From assembly GCA_038065775.1 (NCBI GenBank), contig JBBTQE010000057.1, forward strand, positions 1-10,024: DNA of 10,024 nt, written 5' to 3'. A model generated the notes under the pieces. The model had not been told where the DNA came from. It did not search any database and was given only the letters and a program-made list of their open reading frames with translations. This stretch comes from JBBTQE01 sp038065775. GTDB taxonomy: Bacteria > Patescibacteriota > Patescibacteriia > Magasanikbacterales > GWA2-37-8. A program made the position numbers and the translations under genes. Below are positions 1 to 6,774 of this stretch, in pieces (positions within the stretch are counted from its first letter, which is position 1; every line of letters begins with the position of its first letter).

Positions 1-314
1 AGCGTTACGACTCTTGTCTCTTCTTCTGCCATCTTGCGCTTGAAAAAATCCTCAAAGGTTTGGTTGCTCAACATACCAAAGAACCCGTTCCCCACATTCA
101 TGATCTGGCAAAGCTGGCTTCAATCGCTCATCTTAACCTTACCGACAAGCAAATCCAACAATTACGCGTCATCACAACCTTTAACATTTCCGCGCGCTAC
201 GATGACATCAAATTGGCATTTTATAAAAAATGCACAAAAAGTTTCACTATAAAACATTTCGGAACTTCAAAAAAAATGTTCATATGGTTAAAAAATCAAT
301 ACCAAAAAACGTAA
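1..314 (+). CDS. HEPN-domain protein, 5'-truncated by window edge
   Basis: The reading frame is open from position 3 to the stop ending at 314, so the N-terminus lies outside the window. About 103 residues are visible. The start reads RYDSCLFFCHLALEKILKG, the typical HEPN helix with the conserved A-E-K-x-L-K-G core, followed by PHIHDLAKLA and later NISARYDD. These match the order of conserved blocks in HEPN proteins paired with MNT nucleotidyltransferases. In such pairs the HEPN protein is commonly an RNase-type toxin kept inactive by its partner. The next gene overlaps by 31 bases and encodes an MNT-type protein, which supports the pairing. I could not locate a clear catalytic R-x4-6-H motif in the visible part, so toxicity is inference from context. 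HEPN assignment is fairly firm. Confidence 0.8.
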   Translation, partial: RYDSCLFFCHLALEKILKGLVAQHTKEPVPHIHDLAKLASIAHLNLTDKQIQQLRVITTFNISARYDDIKLAFYKKCTKSFTIKHFGTSKKMFIWLKNQYQKT

Positions 315-607
315 AAAAGGAAATTGATGATTTTGTTCGGGTGCTCCGCAAAGATAATCTTCCGATTAAACAAATAATCCTTTTCGGTTCTTTTGCAAAA
401 GGTACCAGCCATCGCTGGAGCGATATTGATGTTTGTGTTGTATCTCCGCGTTTCCGTAACGCATGGGAAGCAACTCGTTATCTGTGGTCCAAAAGACCTC
501 GTGATTTTGGTTTAACAATTGAACCAATCGGCATGAGACCCGAGGACTTAAAAGACGCGACATCTTTAAGCGAAGAGATACGAAAAACTGGCGTGCGGGT
601 TTATTAA
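284..607 (+). CDS. MNT-type nucleotidyltransferase (probable antitoxin of HEPN/MNT pair)
   Basis: This is a 107-residue protein of the minimal nucleotidyltransferase family. The diagnostic motif G-S-F-A-K-G...D-I-D lies at residues 35-49 (G35, S36, D47, D49) and forms the nucleotide/metal site. A later acidic residue in TIEPIGM, about residue 80, may be the third metal ligand. Members paired with HEPN proteins act as antitoxins, some by adding AMP to the HEPN partner. The frame is open back to an ATG at 230, but the ATG at 284 is preferred because family members begin shortly before the helix preceding the GS motif. Either start overlaps the HEPN stop, suggesting translational coupling. No clear ribosome binding site is seen. 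No terminator is obvious after the stop. Confidence 0.88.
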   Translation: MVKKSIPKNVKKEIDDFVRVLRKDNLPIKQIILFGSFAKGTSHRWSDIDVCVVSPRFRNAWEATRYLWSKRPRDFGLTIEPIGMRPEDLKDATSLSEEIRKTGVRVY

Positions 608-748
608 CACTGGCGAAGCGATATAATTATTAACAGTTGGAAATGGTTGATACAAAATTTTTTATATGGGCTTCAATTTTTATTTTAAAGTTTTCAAACT
701 TAGAAAAGAAATGGAACATATAGAAAAAGAGGTAAAGTAGTAATAAAA

Positions 749-777
749 TTTACTTCATGCCAAGCAATTGTTATACT
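749..777 (+). promoter_or_regulatory. Predicted promoter for the flippase gene
   Basis: TTTACT at 749-754 and TATACT at 772-777 are separated by 17 bases. A TGT triplet directly before the -10 box gives an extended -10 element. The predicted start point would leave a leader of about 30 bases before the ATG at 815. The rest of the interval between the MNT stop at 607 and this gene is AT-rich and shows no gene or RNA that I recognise. Confidence 0.5.
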
Positions 778-814
778 TAATCTGCCTTATTTTGTTTTAT
801 TCTGCTTTCGATTT

Positions 815-2248
815 ATGTCCCTCACCCGCGCCATCGCCAAAAATACCACAATCCAAATCGCCGGCAAAGCAATTAGCACTCTGCTAGGTCTTTTGGCAGT
901 CGCCATTATGACTCGCTCGTTGGGACCGGAAAAATTCGGCTGGTACGTAACCGCAACCGGCTTTTTGCAATTCGTCGGGATCTTCAGCGACTTCGGTTTT
1001 ACTGTCCTTACCGCAAAAATGCTTTCCGAACCGGATTTTGACAAAACAAAACTTCTTAACAATCTTTTCACTTTGAGATTGTTGTCCGCCGCGTTTTTTC
1101 ATCTTCTCGCACCCCTGGTTTTTCTTTTTTTTCCATATCCCATTCAGGTTAAGATCGGCGTGGCAATTACCACGCTTTCTTTCTTTTGCATTGCCTTAAA
1201 CAATATTTTCATCGGGTATTATCAGGCGAACTTGCGTATGGGAACGCAAATGACCGGTGAAATTATCGGCCGGGTTGTTTTGGTCGGCGGGCTTCTGCTT
1301 TCATCATTCTATGGCAATGGATACATATACACGATGTCAATTATCACTCTGGCCTCAATCGCCTACACCGCTTTTCTTTGGGCGCGCGGGCCGGCCGTGC
1401 GTTTTGAAATTGACAGGCCAATCTCAAAAGAAATTTTCAAAAAAATATGGCCCATGGGTCTGTCGGTTATTTTTAACGCTTTTTATCTTTTGGGAGACAG
1501 GGTTATCCTTCCGCTTTTTGTCAACCAGACGCAAGTCGGAATTTACGGGGCCGCTTACAGAATCATAGATATAATAACCCAAGTGGCGGCAATGACAATG
1601 GGCATCATGACGCCTCTGGCCACCTTTGCCTGGTCTAGAAATTTAAAAAATGATTTTAAAAACAAACTTCAAACAAGCTTTGATTTAGTTCTGCTAATTT
1701 TAATGCCGATGCTCGTGGGAATCTACATTCTAGCCGGACCGATCATGAAAATTGTCGCCGGCAATGGTTTTGAAGGATCTGAACAAATTCTAAAATTTCT
1801 GTCATTCACGATTTTGGGAATTTCAATCGGGAATATTTTCGGTTACATAATCTTGGCCATGAACAAACAACGTCAGGCGATCGTTGTTTATCTTTCCGAC
1901 GCTATTTTGTCCACAATCGGTTATTTTTATTTCATTCCAAAATATGGGATGTACGGAGCCGCGGGTGTGGCGATCTTCTCCGAAATTTACGCCGGCATCG
2001 GCTTGCTCTTGATATCCTCCTATTATGCCTCATATTGGCCGCGCTTAAAAAATTTCATAAAAATCTCGATTGCCAGCATTGGCATGGGGGCAATCATCTT
2101 CTATCTTCAACCACTGAACATTATCACCTCCATATTTGTCGGCATGGCAACTTATTCAATATTCATTATCGCTTTGCGAACCGTCTCAAAACGAACACTC
2201 ATGGAAATAATGCCGCTTAAGGAACCATCGGATCCGAGTGGATTGTGA
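815..2248 (+). CDS. Oligosaccharide/polysaccharide flippase (Wzx/MATE-like)
   Basis: This is a 477-residue integral membrane protein with about twelve or more hydrophobic segments along its whole length, the usual size for the MOP flippase superfamily. The N-terminal block LLAVAIMTRSLGPEKFGWY, followed by a second helix with FSDFGF, is typical of Wzx-type repeat-unit translocases. A C-terminal FIPKYGMYGAAGVAI block matches the family's usual GAAIA-like segment. By family, it would move lipid-linked sugar units across the cytoplasmic membrane for surface polysaccharide. The substrate cannot be told, and no glycosyltransferases are in view. The ATG at 815 fits the predicted promoter. The stop is TGA followed at once by TAA. 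The next gene's promoter begins over this stop codon, so the two genes are probably transcribed separately or with read-through. Confidence 0.9.
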   Translation: MSLTRAIAKNTTIQIAGKAISTLLGLLAVAIMTRSLGPEKFGWYVTATGFLQFVGIFSDFGFTVLTAKMLSEPDFDKTKLLNNLFTLRLLSAAFFHLLAPLVFLFFPYPIQVKIGVAITTLSFFCIALNNIFIGYYQANLRMGTQMTGEIIGRVVLVGGLLLSSFYGNGYIYTMSIITLASIAYTAFLWARGPAVRFEIDRPISKEIFKKIWPMGLSVIFNAFYLLGDRVILPLFVNQTQVGIYGAAYRIIDIITQVAAMTMGIMTPLATFAWSRNLKNDFKNKLQTSFDLVLLILMPMLVGIYILAGPIMKIVAGNGFEGSEQILKFLSFTILGISIGNIFGYIILAMNKQRQAIVVYLSDAILSTIGYFYFIPKYGMYGAAGVAIFSEIYAGIGLLLISSYYASYWPRLKNFIKISIASIGMGAIIFYLQPLNIITSIFVGMATYSIFIIALRTVSKRTLMEIMPLKEPSDPSGL

Positions 2249-2271
2249 TAAACTATAATTTTTGGTAGAAT
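2243..2271 (+). promoter_or_regulatory. Predicted extended -10 promoter for the AI-2E family gene
   Basis: TTGTGA at 2243-2248 overlaps the flippase stop codon. It lies 17 bases before TAGAAT at 2266-2271, which is preceded by TGG (extended -10). The leader to the ATG at 2317 would be about 40 bases and has no recognisable Shine-Dalgarno sequence. Confidence 0.5.
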
Positions 2272-2316
2272 ATATCCATAGTCGCTCGTAAATTATTTAA
2301 CTCACTCATTTCCCAT

Positions 2317-3378
2317 ATGGACTTCTCTAAAGTCAAAAATTTAATTTTTTTGAGCCTGCTGGTTTTAGCCACTAGCGGCTTCCTATATATTCTCAAGCCA
2401 TTCTTTTATCCGATCTTCTGGGCCGCAGTGATGGCCAGCGTCGTTTACCCAATCTACAGATCAATGGCAAAAAAAACGAAGAGCCCAAATCTTAGTTCAG
2501 TTCTGACGGTGGTGATAGTAGTCTTTATCATTATCATTCCCGTTGTTATTTTGGGAAGTTTAATTGTGAAAGAATCCTTAGAAATTTACGATTCAATAAA
2601 CAATAACAAAGGCGCCATTTCGGAGAGTATCAAAAATTTGATAGGGTGGATAAAAAATAATCAAATTACGCAGAGATTTAACATAGACGAACAGGTACTG
2701 GCGGAAAGGCTGACTGACATCACAAAAACAATAACCAGCTACATTTTTACGGGGGTAAAAAATCTCACGCAAAATTCACTCACATTCCTGGTGATGTTCG
2801 TTATCACCATTTATACTCTTTTTTTCTTTCTGCGCGATGGGGAAAAAATGCTAAAAAAAATAATGCATATTTGCCCGCTTGGGGACAAGCATGAAATTAT
2901 CTTATATAAAAAATTCACCTCCACATCGCGGGCAACTCTAAAAGGAACTTTGATTATTGGAGCGATTCAGGGCGCGCTGGGGGCGTTGCTGTTCACGATA
3001 GTCGGAGTGCAGGGCGCTTTAATCTGGGGCATAGTGATGATGTTGTTTTCAGTAATCCCCGGCTTTGGATCTTATGTGGTTTGGCTGCCGGCCGCGATCG
3101 TCATGTTCTTGATCGGGAATGTTTGGCAAGGCATAGTGATTGTTGCGGTTGGCACGCTGATTATTTCAACAATAGATAATTTCATCAGACCGATTCTTGT
3201 TGGCAAAGACACGCAAATGCATCCGCTTTTGATTTTATTTTCCACTCTTGGGGGTTTAATTTTCTTTGGAATTTCAGGATTTGTTATAGGGCCGATAATA
3301 ACCGCTCTATTGCTTTCGCTTTGGGAAATGTATGAAGAATATTATCACAGCGAATTGGACCATAATGGAAATGGCTAA
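2317..3378 (+). CDS. AI-2E family transporter / PerM-like membrane protein
   Basis: The product is 353 residues, the normal length for the PerM/YdiK/TqsA family. It begins with two hydrophobic helices (about residues 10-45), then a third near 60-85. A long polar helical stretch (about 85-150) follows, then a C-terminal bundle. The family signature is clear near the end: IPGFGSYVVWLPAAI, then IDNFIRPILVGKDTQMHPLLI, then FGISGFVIGPIITALL. Family members are proposed exporters of autoinducer-2 or other small molecules, and some act in cation/proton exchange, so the substrate here is unknown. The gene sits behind the flippase with its own predicted promoter and is closed by a strong terminator. 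Confidence 0.93.
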   Translation: MDFSKVKNLIFLSLLVLATSGFLYILKPFFYPIFWAAVMASVVYPIYRSMAKKTKSPNLSSVLTVVIVVFIIIIPVVILGSLIVKESLEIYDSINNNKGAISESIKNLIGWIKNNQITQRFNIDEQVLAERLTDITKTITSYIFTGVKNLTQNSLTFLVMFVITIYTLFFFLRDGEKMLKKIMHICPLGDKHEIILYKKFTSTSRATLKGTLIIGAIQGALGALLFTIVGVQGALIWGIVMMLFSVIPGFGSYVVWLPAAIVMFLIGNVWQGIVIVAVGTLIISTIDNFIRPILVGKDTQMHPLLILFSTLGGLIFFGISGFVIGPIITALLLSLWEMYEEYYHSELDHNGNG

Positions 3379-3390
3379 AAAAATAGCATA

Positions 3391-3420
3391 AAAAAACGAG
3401 GCGCTAACCTCGTTTTTTTT
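3391..3420. terminator. Bidirectional intrinsic terminator
   Basis: A CGAGG/CCTCG stem (3397-3401 with 3408-3412) and a six-base loop are flanked by six A on the left and eight T on the right, which extend the stem. It can end the AI-2E gene transcript on the plus strand and the tRNA transcript on the minus strand. Confidence 0.88.
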
Positions 3421-3425
3421 ATTTG

Positions 3426-3498
3426 TTCCGGGGCCCGGACTTGAACCGGGAACCTCAGGGTTATGGGCCCTGCGAGCTGCCAATTGCTCTACCCCGGT
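3426..3498 (-). tRNA. Initiator tRNA-Met (CAT)
   Basis: A complete 73-base cloverleaf is visible on the minus strand. It has a D stem GAGC/GCTC with an eight-base loop, an anticodon stem CAGGG/CCCTG around loop CCCATAA (anticodon CAT), a T arm CCCGG/CCGGG and acceptor CCGGGG/CCCCGG. The first base pair is not formed (A1 opposite A72). Three consecutive G-C pairs close the anticodon stem, and the D stem has A11-T24. These are hallmarks of bacterial initiator tRNA rather than elongator Met or Ile(CAT). Two bases are unusual: A1 instead of the common C1, and C at position 33 where T is nearly universal. CCA is not encoded; the sequence after the discriminator A is CAA. It lies downstream of tRNA-Gly(GCC), probably on the same transcript. 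Confidence 0.92.
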
Positions 3499-3520
3499 AT
3501 ATGATTGGCAACCAACTCCG

Positions 3521-3592
3521 AGCGGGTGAGCGGAATCGAACCGCCGTCTTATGCTTGGCAAGCACACGCACTAACCGTTGTGCTACACCCGC
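3521..3592 (-). tRNA. tRNA-Gly (GCC)
   Basis: This is a 72-base cloverleaf with acceptor GCGGGTG/CACCCGC, D stem GCAC/GTGC, and anticodon stem TGTGC/GCATA (one G-T pair) around TTGCCAA, giving anticodon GCC. The T arm is GGCGG/CCGCT and the discriminator is T. CCA is not encoded. It is transcribed just ahead of the initiator tRNA with a 22-base gap. Its first ten bases overlap the 3' end of the interrupted gene upstream. Confidence 0.95.
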
Positions 3593-4254
3593 ACTAAACT
3601 TATTTCCTTTTTCCTCAACTCGAGCCAATGAATTATCATTTCTTTGTAAGCCCTGCTTGAAACTATTAATGTCCCTACACCAAATAGCAAAATTCTTTTA
3701 GCTGAACGACCTTTAATATACTGACTTTTGTAGAATCTGTCAAGCGGTACGCCTACCATTTTCGACCAATGTTCTTTACATTTACAGTCATTCAAATCCG
3801 GGTATAACACGAGATACATTTTAGTCTTCTGGAATACTTGTGGTAAAAATTTTTTAATAAATAAATAAAAATTTTTTACTAGTAGCGAGTTGGAGTTTGT
3901 CACACGCATCTGGCCGTTTTCCAATTTATTGTCACCCTCTCCCCCCTAAATCATTAGCCCCTCAACGAACAGAGGATCCTTGCAGAATATCTTATACAAG
4001 CGCCCAGCCTCCTTGCGCATGTCGACATATAGCTTCAGCCGTTTTACTTTAGCTTTTAAACTCATCTCTCTCATTCTGCCGCCGGCTCTTTTGCGCGCGT
4101 TTTCTACCAAAATTTTTTTAATTTTTTCAGACCATTTTTTATTTTTAAACCAATAATTAAGCGTGCTTTTTGAAACATTTAAAGCAACGCTTATTTCATT
4201 ATAACTCTTCCCCTGTTTCCGTAATTTTATTGCTATCTTAACGTCCGAACGCAT
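3583..4254 (-). pseudogene. Gene with N-terminal HTH interrupted by an in-frame TAG; possible LAGLIDADG-like protein
   Basis: Two minus-strand frames, 3946-4254 (102 codons then TAG) and the downstream part to 3583, are in the same phase and together form one protein of about 223 codons. The N-terminal part carries a helix-turn-helix (YNEISVALNVSKSTLNYWF, about residues 18-36) and a basic helix, and ends DPLFVEGLMI. After the TAG the frame continues GGEGDNKLENGQMRVTNSN, then YPDLNDCKCKEHWSKMVGVP and a K/R-rich end. From memory, relatives in Patescibacteria read GL-x-Y-W-G-E-G across this point, so TAG-GGG probably replaced codons for Tyr-Trp. The GLxxxxGEG block recalls a LAGLIDADG-type motif, so a DNA-binding or homing-like role is possible but unproven. 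The tail overlaps tRNA-Gly by ten bases. Read-through is an alternative to decay. Confidence 0.72.
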
Positions 4255-4302
4255 AATTAGAACCTATGGGATTAACTTATAGATAAATCAACCAGCAGTT
4301 CA

Positions 4303-4330
4303 ATTATACCACATCAAACGAGTTTCACAA
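4303..4330 (-). promoter_or_regulatory. Predicted promoter for the interrupted HTH gene
   Basis: On the minus strand a perfect TATAAT (4303-4308) is preceded by TGG (extended -10) and, 16 bases further, by TTGTGA (4325-4330). The leader to the ATG at 4254 would be about 40-45 bases. An AGG about eight bases before the start codon is the only hint of a ribosome binding site. Confidence 0.55.
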
Positions 4331-4345
4331 ATACTTAGGTGCATC

Positions 4346-4377
4346 AAAAAAGCCCCGCTGTTGGCGAAGCTTTTTTT
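4346..4377 (-). terminator. Intrinsic terminator of the sigma/FecR operon
   Basis: Read on the minus strand, GCTTCGC (4364-4370) pairs with GCGGGGC (4352-4358) around a five-base loop, using two G-U pairs, and is followed by six T. On the plus strand the same positions would be A/C mismatches, so this terminator works only in the minus direction, ending the FecR-domain gene whose stop is at 4388. Confidence 0.82.
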
Positions 4378-4387
4378 AATCTCTAAA

Positions 4388-5938
4388 TTATTTTACAAGA
4401 TTTACCTTAATTTCATTTGAGTACTTACCGCATTTGCCTCCGAGATATTCGCAAACTCTGACATAATACGCGCCTGTGCCCGCAAAAGCGTTTAGTCTCA
4501 CCGTGCTTGCGTATGGATCGCTCAAATAAATATACTGATCGCCCGGTCTTGCCGGATATGTCGGACTGGAAATTACCGACCACACGACCTTAAACCCGCT
4601 TTCAGAATAACCGCCGACAGCCCACTTCACGCCTTCTCCGCCCGCGGACAGATACAAAGATGTAACGCCGCCCCCAGAGGTTGTTCCGGTTCCAGAATTT
4701 ACAACCGTTCTTATCCATAAATTGTTGCTGTACTTTCCGCATTTTCCGCCGAGATACTGGCATACTCTGAAATAATGAACTTTGCCATCATTAATTTTCC
4801 ACTTATAACTTCTGGCGGTCTTGTCGCTGATATACACATAATCACTGCCGGGATATACTGGATTTATCGCGGTGCTTTGCACCAACTTGAATCCGCTTGA
4901 AACATCCACTCCGTTTACTTTCCAATTCAGAGATACTCCGTCCTTGGTCGCGTATCCGGTTAAAGTAATCCCCGAAGCCGGCACAGACGTTTTCACAACC
5001 GCGGCTTCCTCTTCTTTGTCATCAAAAGTTAATACACCCATTTCATCCTTAAATTCTTCTTCTTTTTCATCTTCTGCTTTATTCCACATCGTGAATTCAT
5101 CTTTTTTAATATCAGCCGTGGCGATTTTTGTAATTACCTTTTCAACTTTTTTATTATCTTTATTCAGCAAATAATATTTGTTGCCCTGATCAACCAAAAT
5201 TTCCTTGTCGCCGTAACCCAAAATTTTTACTTTGCTTTCATAAACCTCAACGCCCTTAACTTTATCATCATTCAAGGTTTTATAAGCTGTGCCGAGCGAA
5301 AGATAAGAAACATCGCCGGCTTTTACCAAGAATTGTCTGGTGTCGGATTTTACGACACGAGAATAAATTTGGCCTTTCTCATTAAGAATAACCATGCTGT
5401 CGGCTTTCAGGTTGACCAGCGTCACTCTGGAGTTTTTATTTAATCGAACCGCGCTGCCGTCATCAAAATTAATAACGGCTCTTCCGACGCCAAGCACTTC
5501 CACCGAAGATCCTTCGGCCAATTTTAAATCCTTTGAGGCGCGCTTCCATTCGCCGTTTGCCTCCTTGTATTCAACAACACCCTGGATCATGACCAACTGC
5601 GCCCCCAAGGCAGTCTGCGCTTGCTGAACCGGCTGATTTTTTGTTCTAGAAAAACTATACACGAGCACTATTGCCGCGACTGCCAAAACTGCGATAGTGG
5701 TACGGCTTAGCCCTTTTTTGACTTCTTCCATATTAGAAATGAGTGAGGATAAGTTAAAATGTGTTTTAACTTTCCGAATGAATGAGAATATATGAGGCAA
5801 AGCCCACATATATTTAAATTTTGACTTTGCGTCCATTGAATTGAGCAAAGCTGATTTCAGCCGACGTCTATGGTCTGAAAGCTCTACTTGAGGAAGCTCA
5901 AGATTCTCTAATTTTTTAGTGAGATCGTCTTTGTTCAT
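4388..5938 (-). CDS. Membrane-anchored FecR-domain protein, probable regulator of the adjacent ECF sigma factor
   Basis: This 516-residue protein has four visible parts. Residues 1-75 are a polar, likely cytoplasmic region with the pattern LELPQVELSDHRRRLKSALL. Residues 80-97 form one transmembrane helix (IAVLAVAAIVLVYSF). Residues 110-250 resemble a FecR domain (GVVEYKE...EVLGVGRAVINFDDGSAVRLNKNSRV). After an acidic linker (287-312) come two homologous modules at about 317-412 and 424-516. Each module ends RVC-x-YLGGKCGKYSN, with Cys393/Cys400 and Cys496/Cys503 possibly forming disulfides outside the cell. The start overlaps the sigma gene by 23 bases, so translation is probably coupled. FecR-type proteins commonly restrain or relay signals to ECF sigma factors; that role is inferred here. 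The modules look fibronectin-like, but I cannot confirm the fold. Confidence 0.82.
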   Translation of the reverse strand: MNKDDLTKKLENLELPQVELSDHRRRLKSALLNSMDAKSKFKYMWALPHIFSFIRKVKTHFNLSSLISNMEEVKKGLSRTTIAVLAVAAIVLVYSFSRTKNQPVQQAQTALGAQLVMIQGVVEYKEANGEWKRASKDLKLAEGSSVEVLGVGRAVINFDDGSAVRLNKNSRVTLVNLKADSMVILNEKGQIYSRVVKSDTRQFLVKAGDVSYLSLGTAYKTLNDDKVKGVEVYESKVKILGYGDKEILVDQGNKYYLLNKDNKKVEKVITKIATADIKKDEFTMWNKAEDEKEEEFKDEMGVLTFDDKEEEAAVVKTSVPASGITLTGYATKDGVSLNWKVNGVDVSSGFKLVQSTAINPVYPGSDYVYISDKTARSYKWKINDGKVHYFRVCQYLGGKCGKYSNNLWIRTVVNSGTGTTSGGGVTSLYLSAGGEGVKWAVGGYSESGFKVVWSVISSPTYPARPGDQYIYLSDPYASTVRLNAFAGTGAYYVRVCEYLGGKCGKYSNEIKVNLVK

Positions 5939-6566
5939 ACATGGTTTCTTTAGCGATTGGCTCTTTCGACCTTTCGCTATCTATAATGCCGTTTTCTCCA
6001 AAAGGTTGCATCGCGTCGCACAGTTTTTCCAAACCGCGATGAAGCAGGGATTTTACAGTCCCTTCCGCTTTTCCCAAAATCTCGCTGATTTCTTTGATTT
6101 GTTTTTTCTCAAAAAAACGCAAAGTCACGACTTCTTGGTATTTAATGCCCAACCTGCCGATCTGTTCCCGGCAAATCAAAAAATCTTTATGCTGTTTTAA
6201 TTTTTCTTCGGCTTCAATCAGTTCCGCCTGCGGATTGCGCGAAGCGGTCGGATCAAAACCGCGCTCTTGCAAAAATTCAAGTGAAACTGTTTTGTATTTG
6301 CCTTTTCTGAAAAAATAATTGATCTCATTCACGGCAATCTTATAAAGCCACGAAGAAAAAGGCGCGTTGCGCCACTGAAACTGCCAAAGTTTTTTGAGAG
6401 CTTTAAAAAATGTTTCCGAAGTAATGTCCTGGGCGATTTCAAGATTGCCCGTGCGTTTCAGAATGAATCCGAAAATTTTTGAGTAATACTCATCAAAAAT
6501 CCGGCCAAACACTTCAGGGTCTTTTTGGGCTTGTTTTATAAGTTCTTTTTCTTCACTTAACTGCAT
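5916..6566 (-). CDS. ECF-type RNA polymerase sigma factor
   Basis: This is a 216-residue sigma-70 family protein with only regions 2 and 4, the ECF layout. Region 2 spans about 18-88 (FGRIFDEYYSKIFGFILKR, then DITSETFFKALKKLW and SSWLYKIAVNEI). Region 4 spans about 135-182 (YQEVVTLRFFEKKQIKEIS, then LGKAEGTVKSLLHRGLEKL, the helix-turn-helix that binds the -35 element). A tail of about 30 residues follows. The frame is open to 6641, but the ATG at 6566 is chosen because AGGA sits eight bases before it and the longer form would run into the upstream terminator. The downstream FecR-domain gene overlaps it. Together they suggest regulation by an envelope signal, with targets unknown. Confidence 0.93.
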   Translation of the reverse strand: MQLSEEKELIKQAQKDPEVFGRIFDEYYSKIFGFILKRTGNLEIAQDITSETFFKALKKLWQFQWRNAPFSSWLYKIAVNEINYFFRKGKYKTVSLEFLQERGFDPTASRNPQAELIEAEEKLKQHKDFLICREQIGRLGIKYQEVVTLRFFEKKQIKEISEILGKAEGTVKSLLHRGLEKLCDAMQPFGENGIIDSERSKEPIAKETMYEQRRSH

Positions 6567-6585
6567 AAATTTAGTCCTAAAATTC

Positions 6586-6613
6586 AGCTTAACATATTGC
6601 TCGGTTTTGTCAA
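6586..6613 (-). promoter_or_regulatory. Possible promoter of the sigma/FecR operon
   Basis: On the minus strand a perfect TTGACA (6608-6613) is followed after 16 bases by TAAGCT (6586-6591), a weak -10 match. It lies between the tRNA-Gly(TCC) terminator and the sigma start. If the operon is autoregulated, the true promoter could use another pattern. Confidence 0.35.
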
Positions 6614-6628
6614 AGATTGCAGGTAAAA

Positions 6629-6657
6629 TAAAAACCGCCATTTCATGCCGGTTTTTT
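6629..6657. terminator. Intrinsic terminator directly behind tRNA-Gly(TCC)
   Basis: AAAAACCG (6630-6637) pairs with CGGTTTTT (6649-6656). Inside is one C/C mismatch and then a CAT/ATG pairing around a three-base loop. On the minus strand the run of T that follows ends the tRNA transcript one base after the mature tRNA. The symmetric A and T tracts could also stop plus-strand transcripts. Confidence 0.75.
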
Positions 6658-6658
6658 G

Positions 6659-6729
6659 AGCGGGTAAGGGGAATCGAACCCCTGGCAACAGGTTGGAAAC
6701 CTGTGGTATTACCATTATACGATACCCGC
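6659..6729 (-). tRNA. tRNA-Gly (TCC)
   Basis: This is a 71-base cloverleaf with acceptor GCGGGTA/TACCCGC, D stem GTAT/ATAC, anticodon stem ACAGG/CCTGT around TTTCCAA (anticodon TCC), T arm AGGGG/CCCCT and discriminator T. CCA is not encoded. With the GCC isoacceptor at 3521-3592, two Gly tRNAs lie within about 3 kb. Confidence 0.96.
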
Positions 6730-6774
6730 AGTGAATTAAGCGCGAGAGCTTACTCTTAAGCATTTCCAAACAAG

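Noticed and set aside
688..701. AT-rich palindrome AAGTTT-TC-AAACTT upstream of the flippase.
   Set aside because: Six-base arms in AT-rich DNA are expected by chance, and it does not overlap the predicted promoter.
2241..2251. TGA followed by TAA at the end of the flippase gene, as might occur if TGA coded for Gly (Gracilibacteria/SR1 code).
   Set aside because: All other long frames are free of internal TGA and use GGN for Gly, so the standard code fits.
3307..3567. Minus-strand frame across the AI-2E 3' end and two tRNA genes.
   Set aside because: It overlaps a terminator and tRNAs, and the predicted protein is a translation of tRNA sequence.
6741..6750. The 10-mer CGCGAGAGCT here recurs as its reverse complement at 8417-8426 and 9041-9050.
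   Set aside because: One copy is in the efp coding end, one in the inverted-repeat element and one near a tRNA. Flanks do not extend the match, so a shared element is not supported.
6584..6769. Minus-strand frame running through tRNA-Gly(TCC) into the sigma gene upstream region.
   Set aside because: It spans the tRNA and its terminator and has no independent coding signs.
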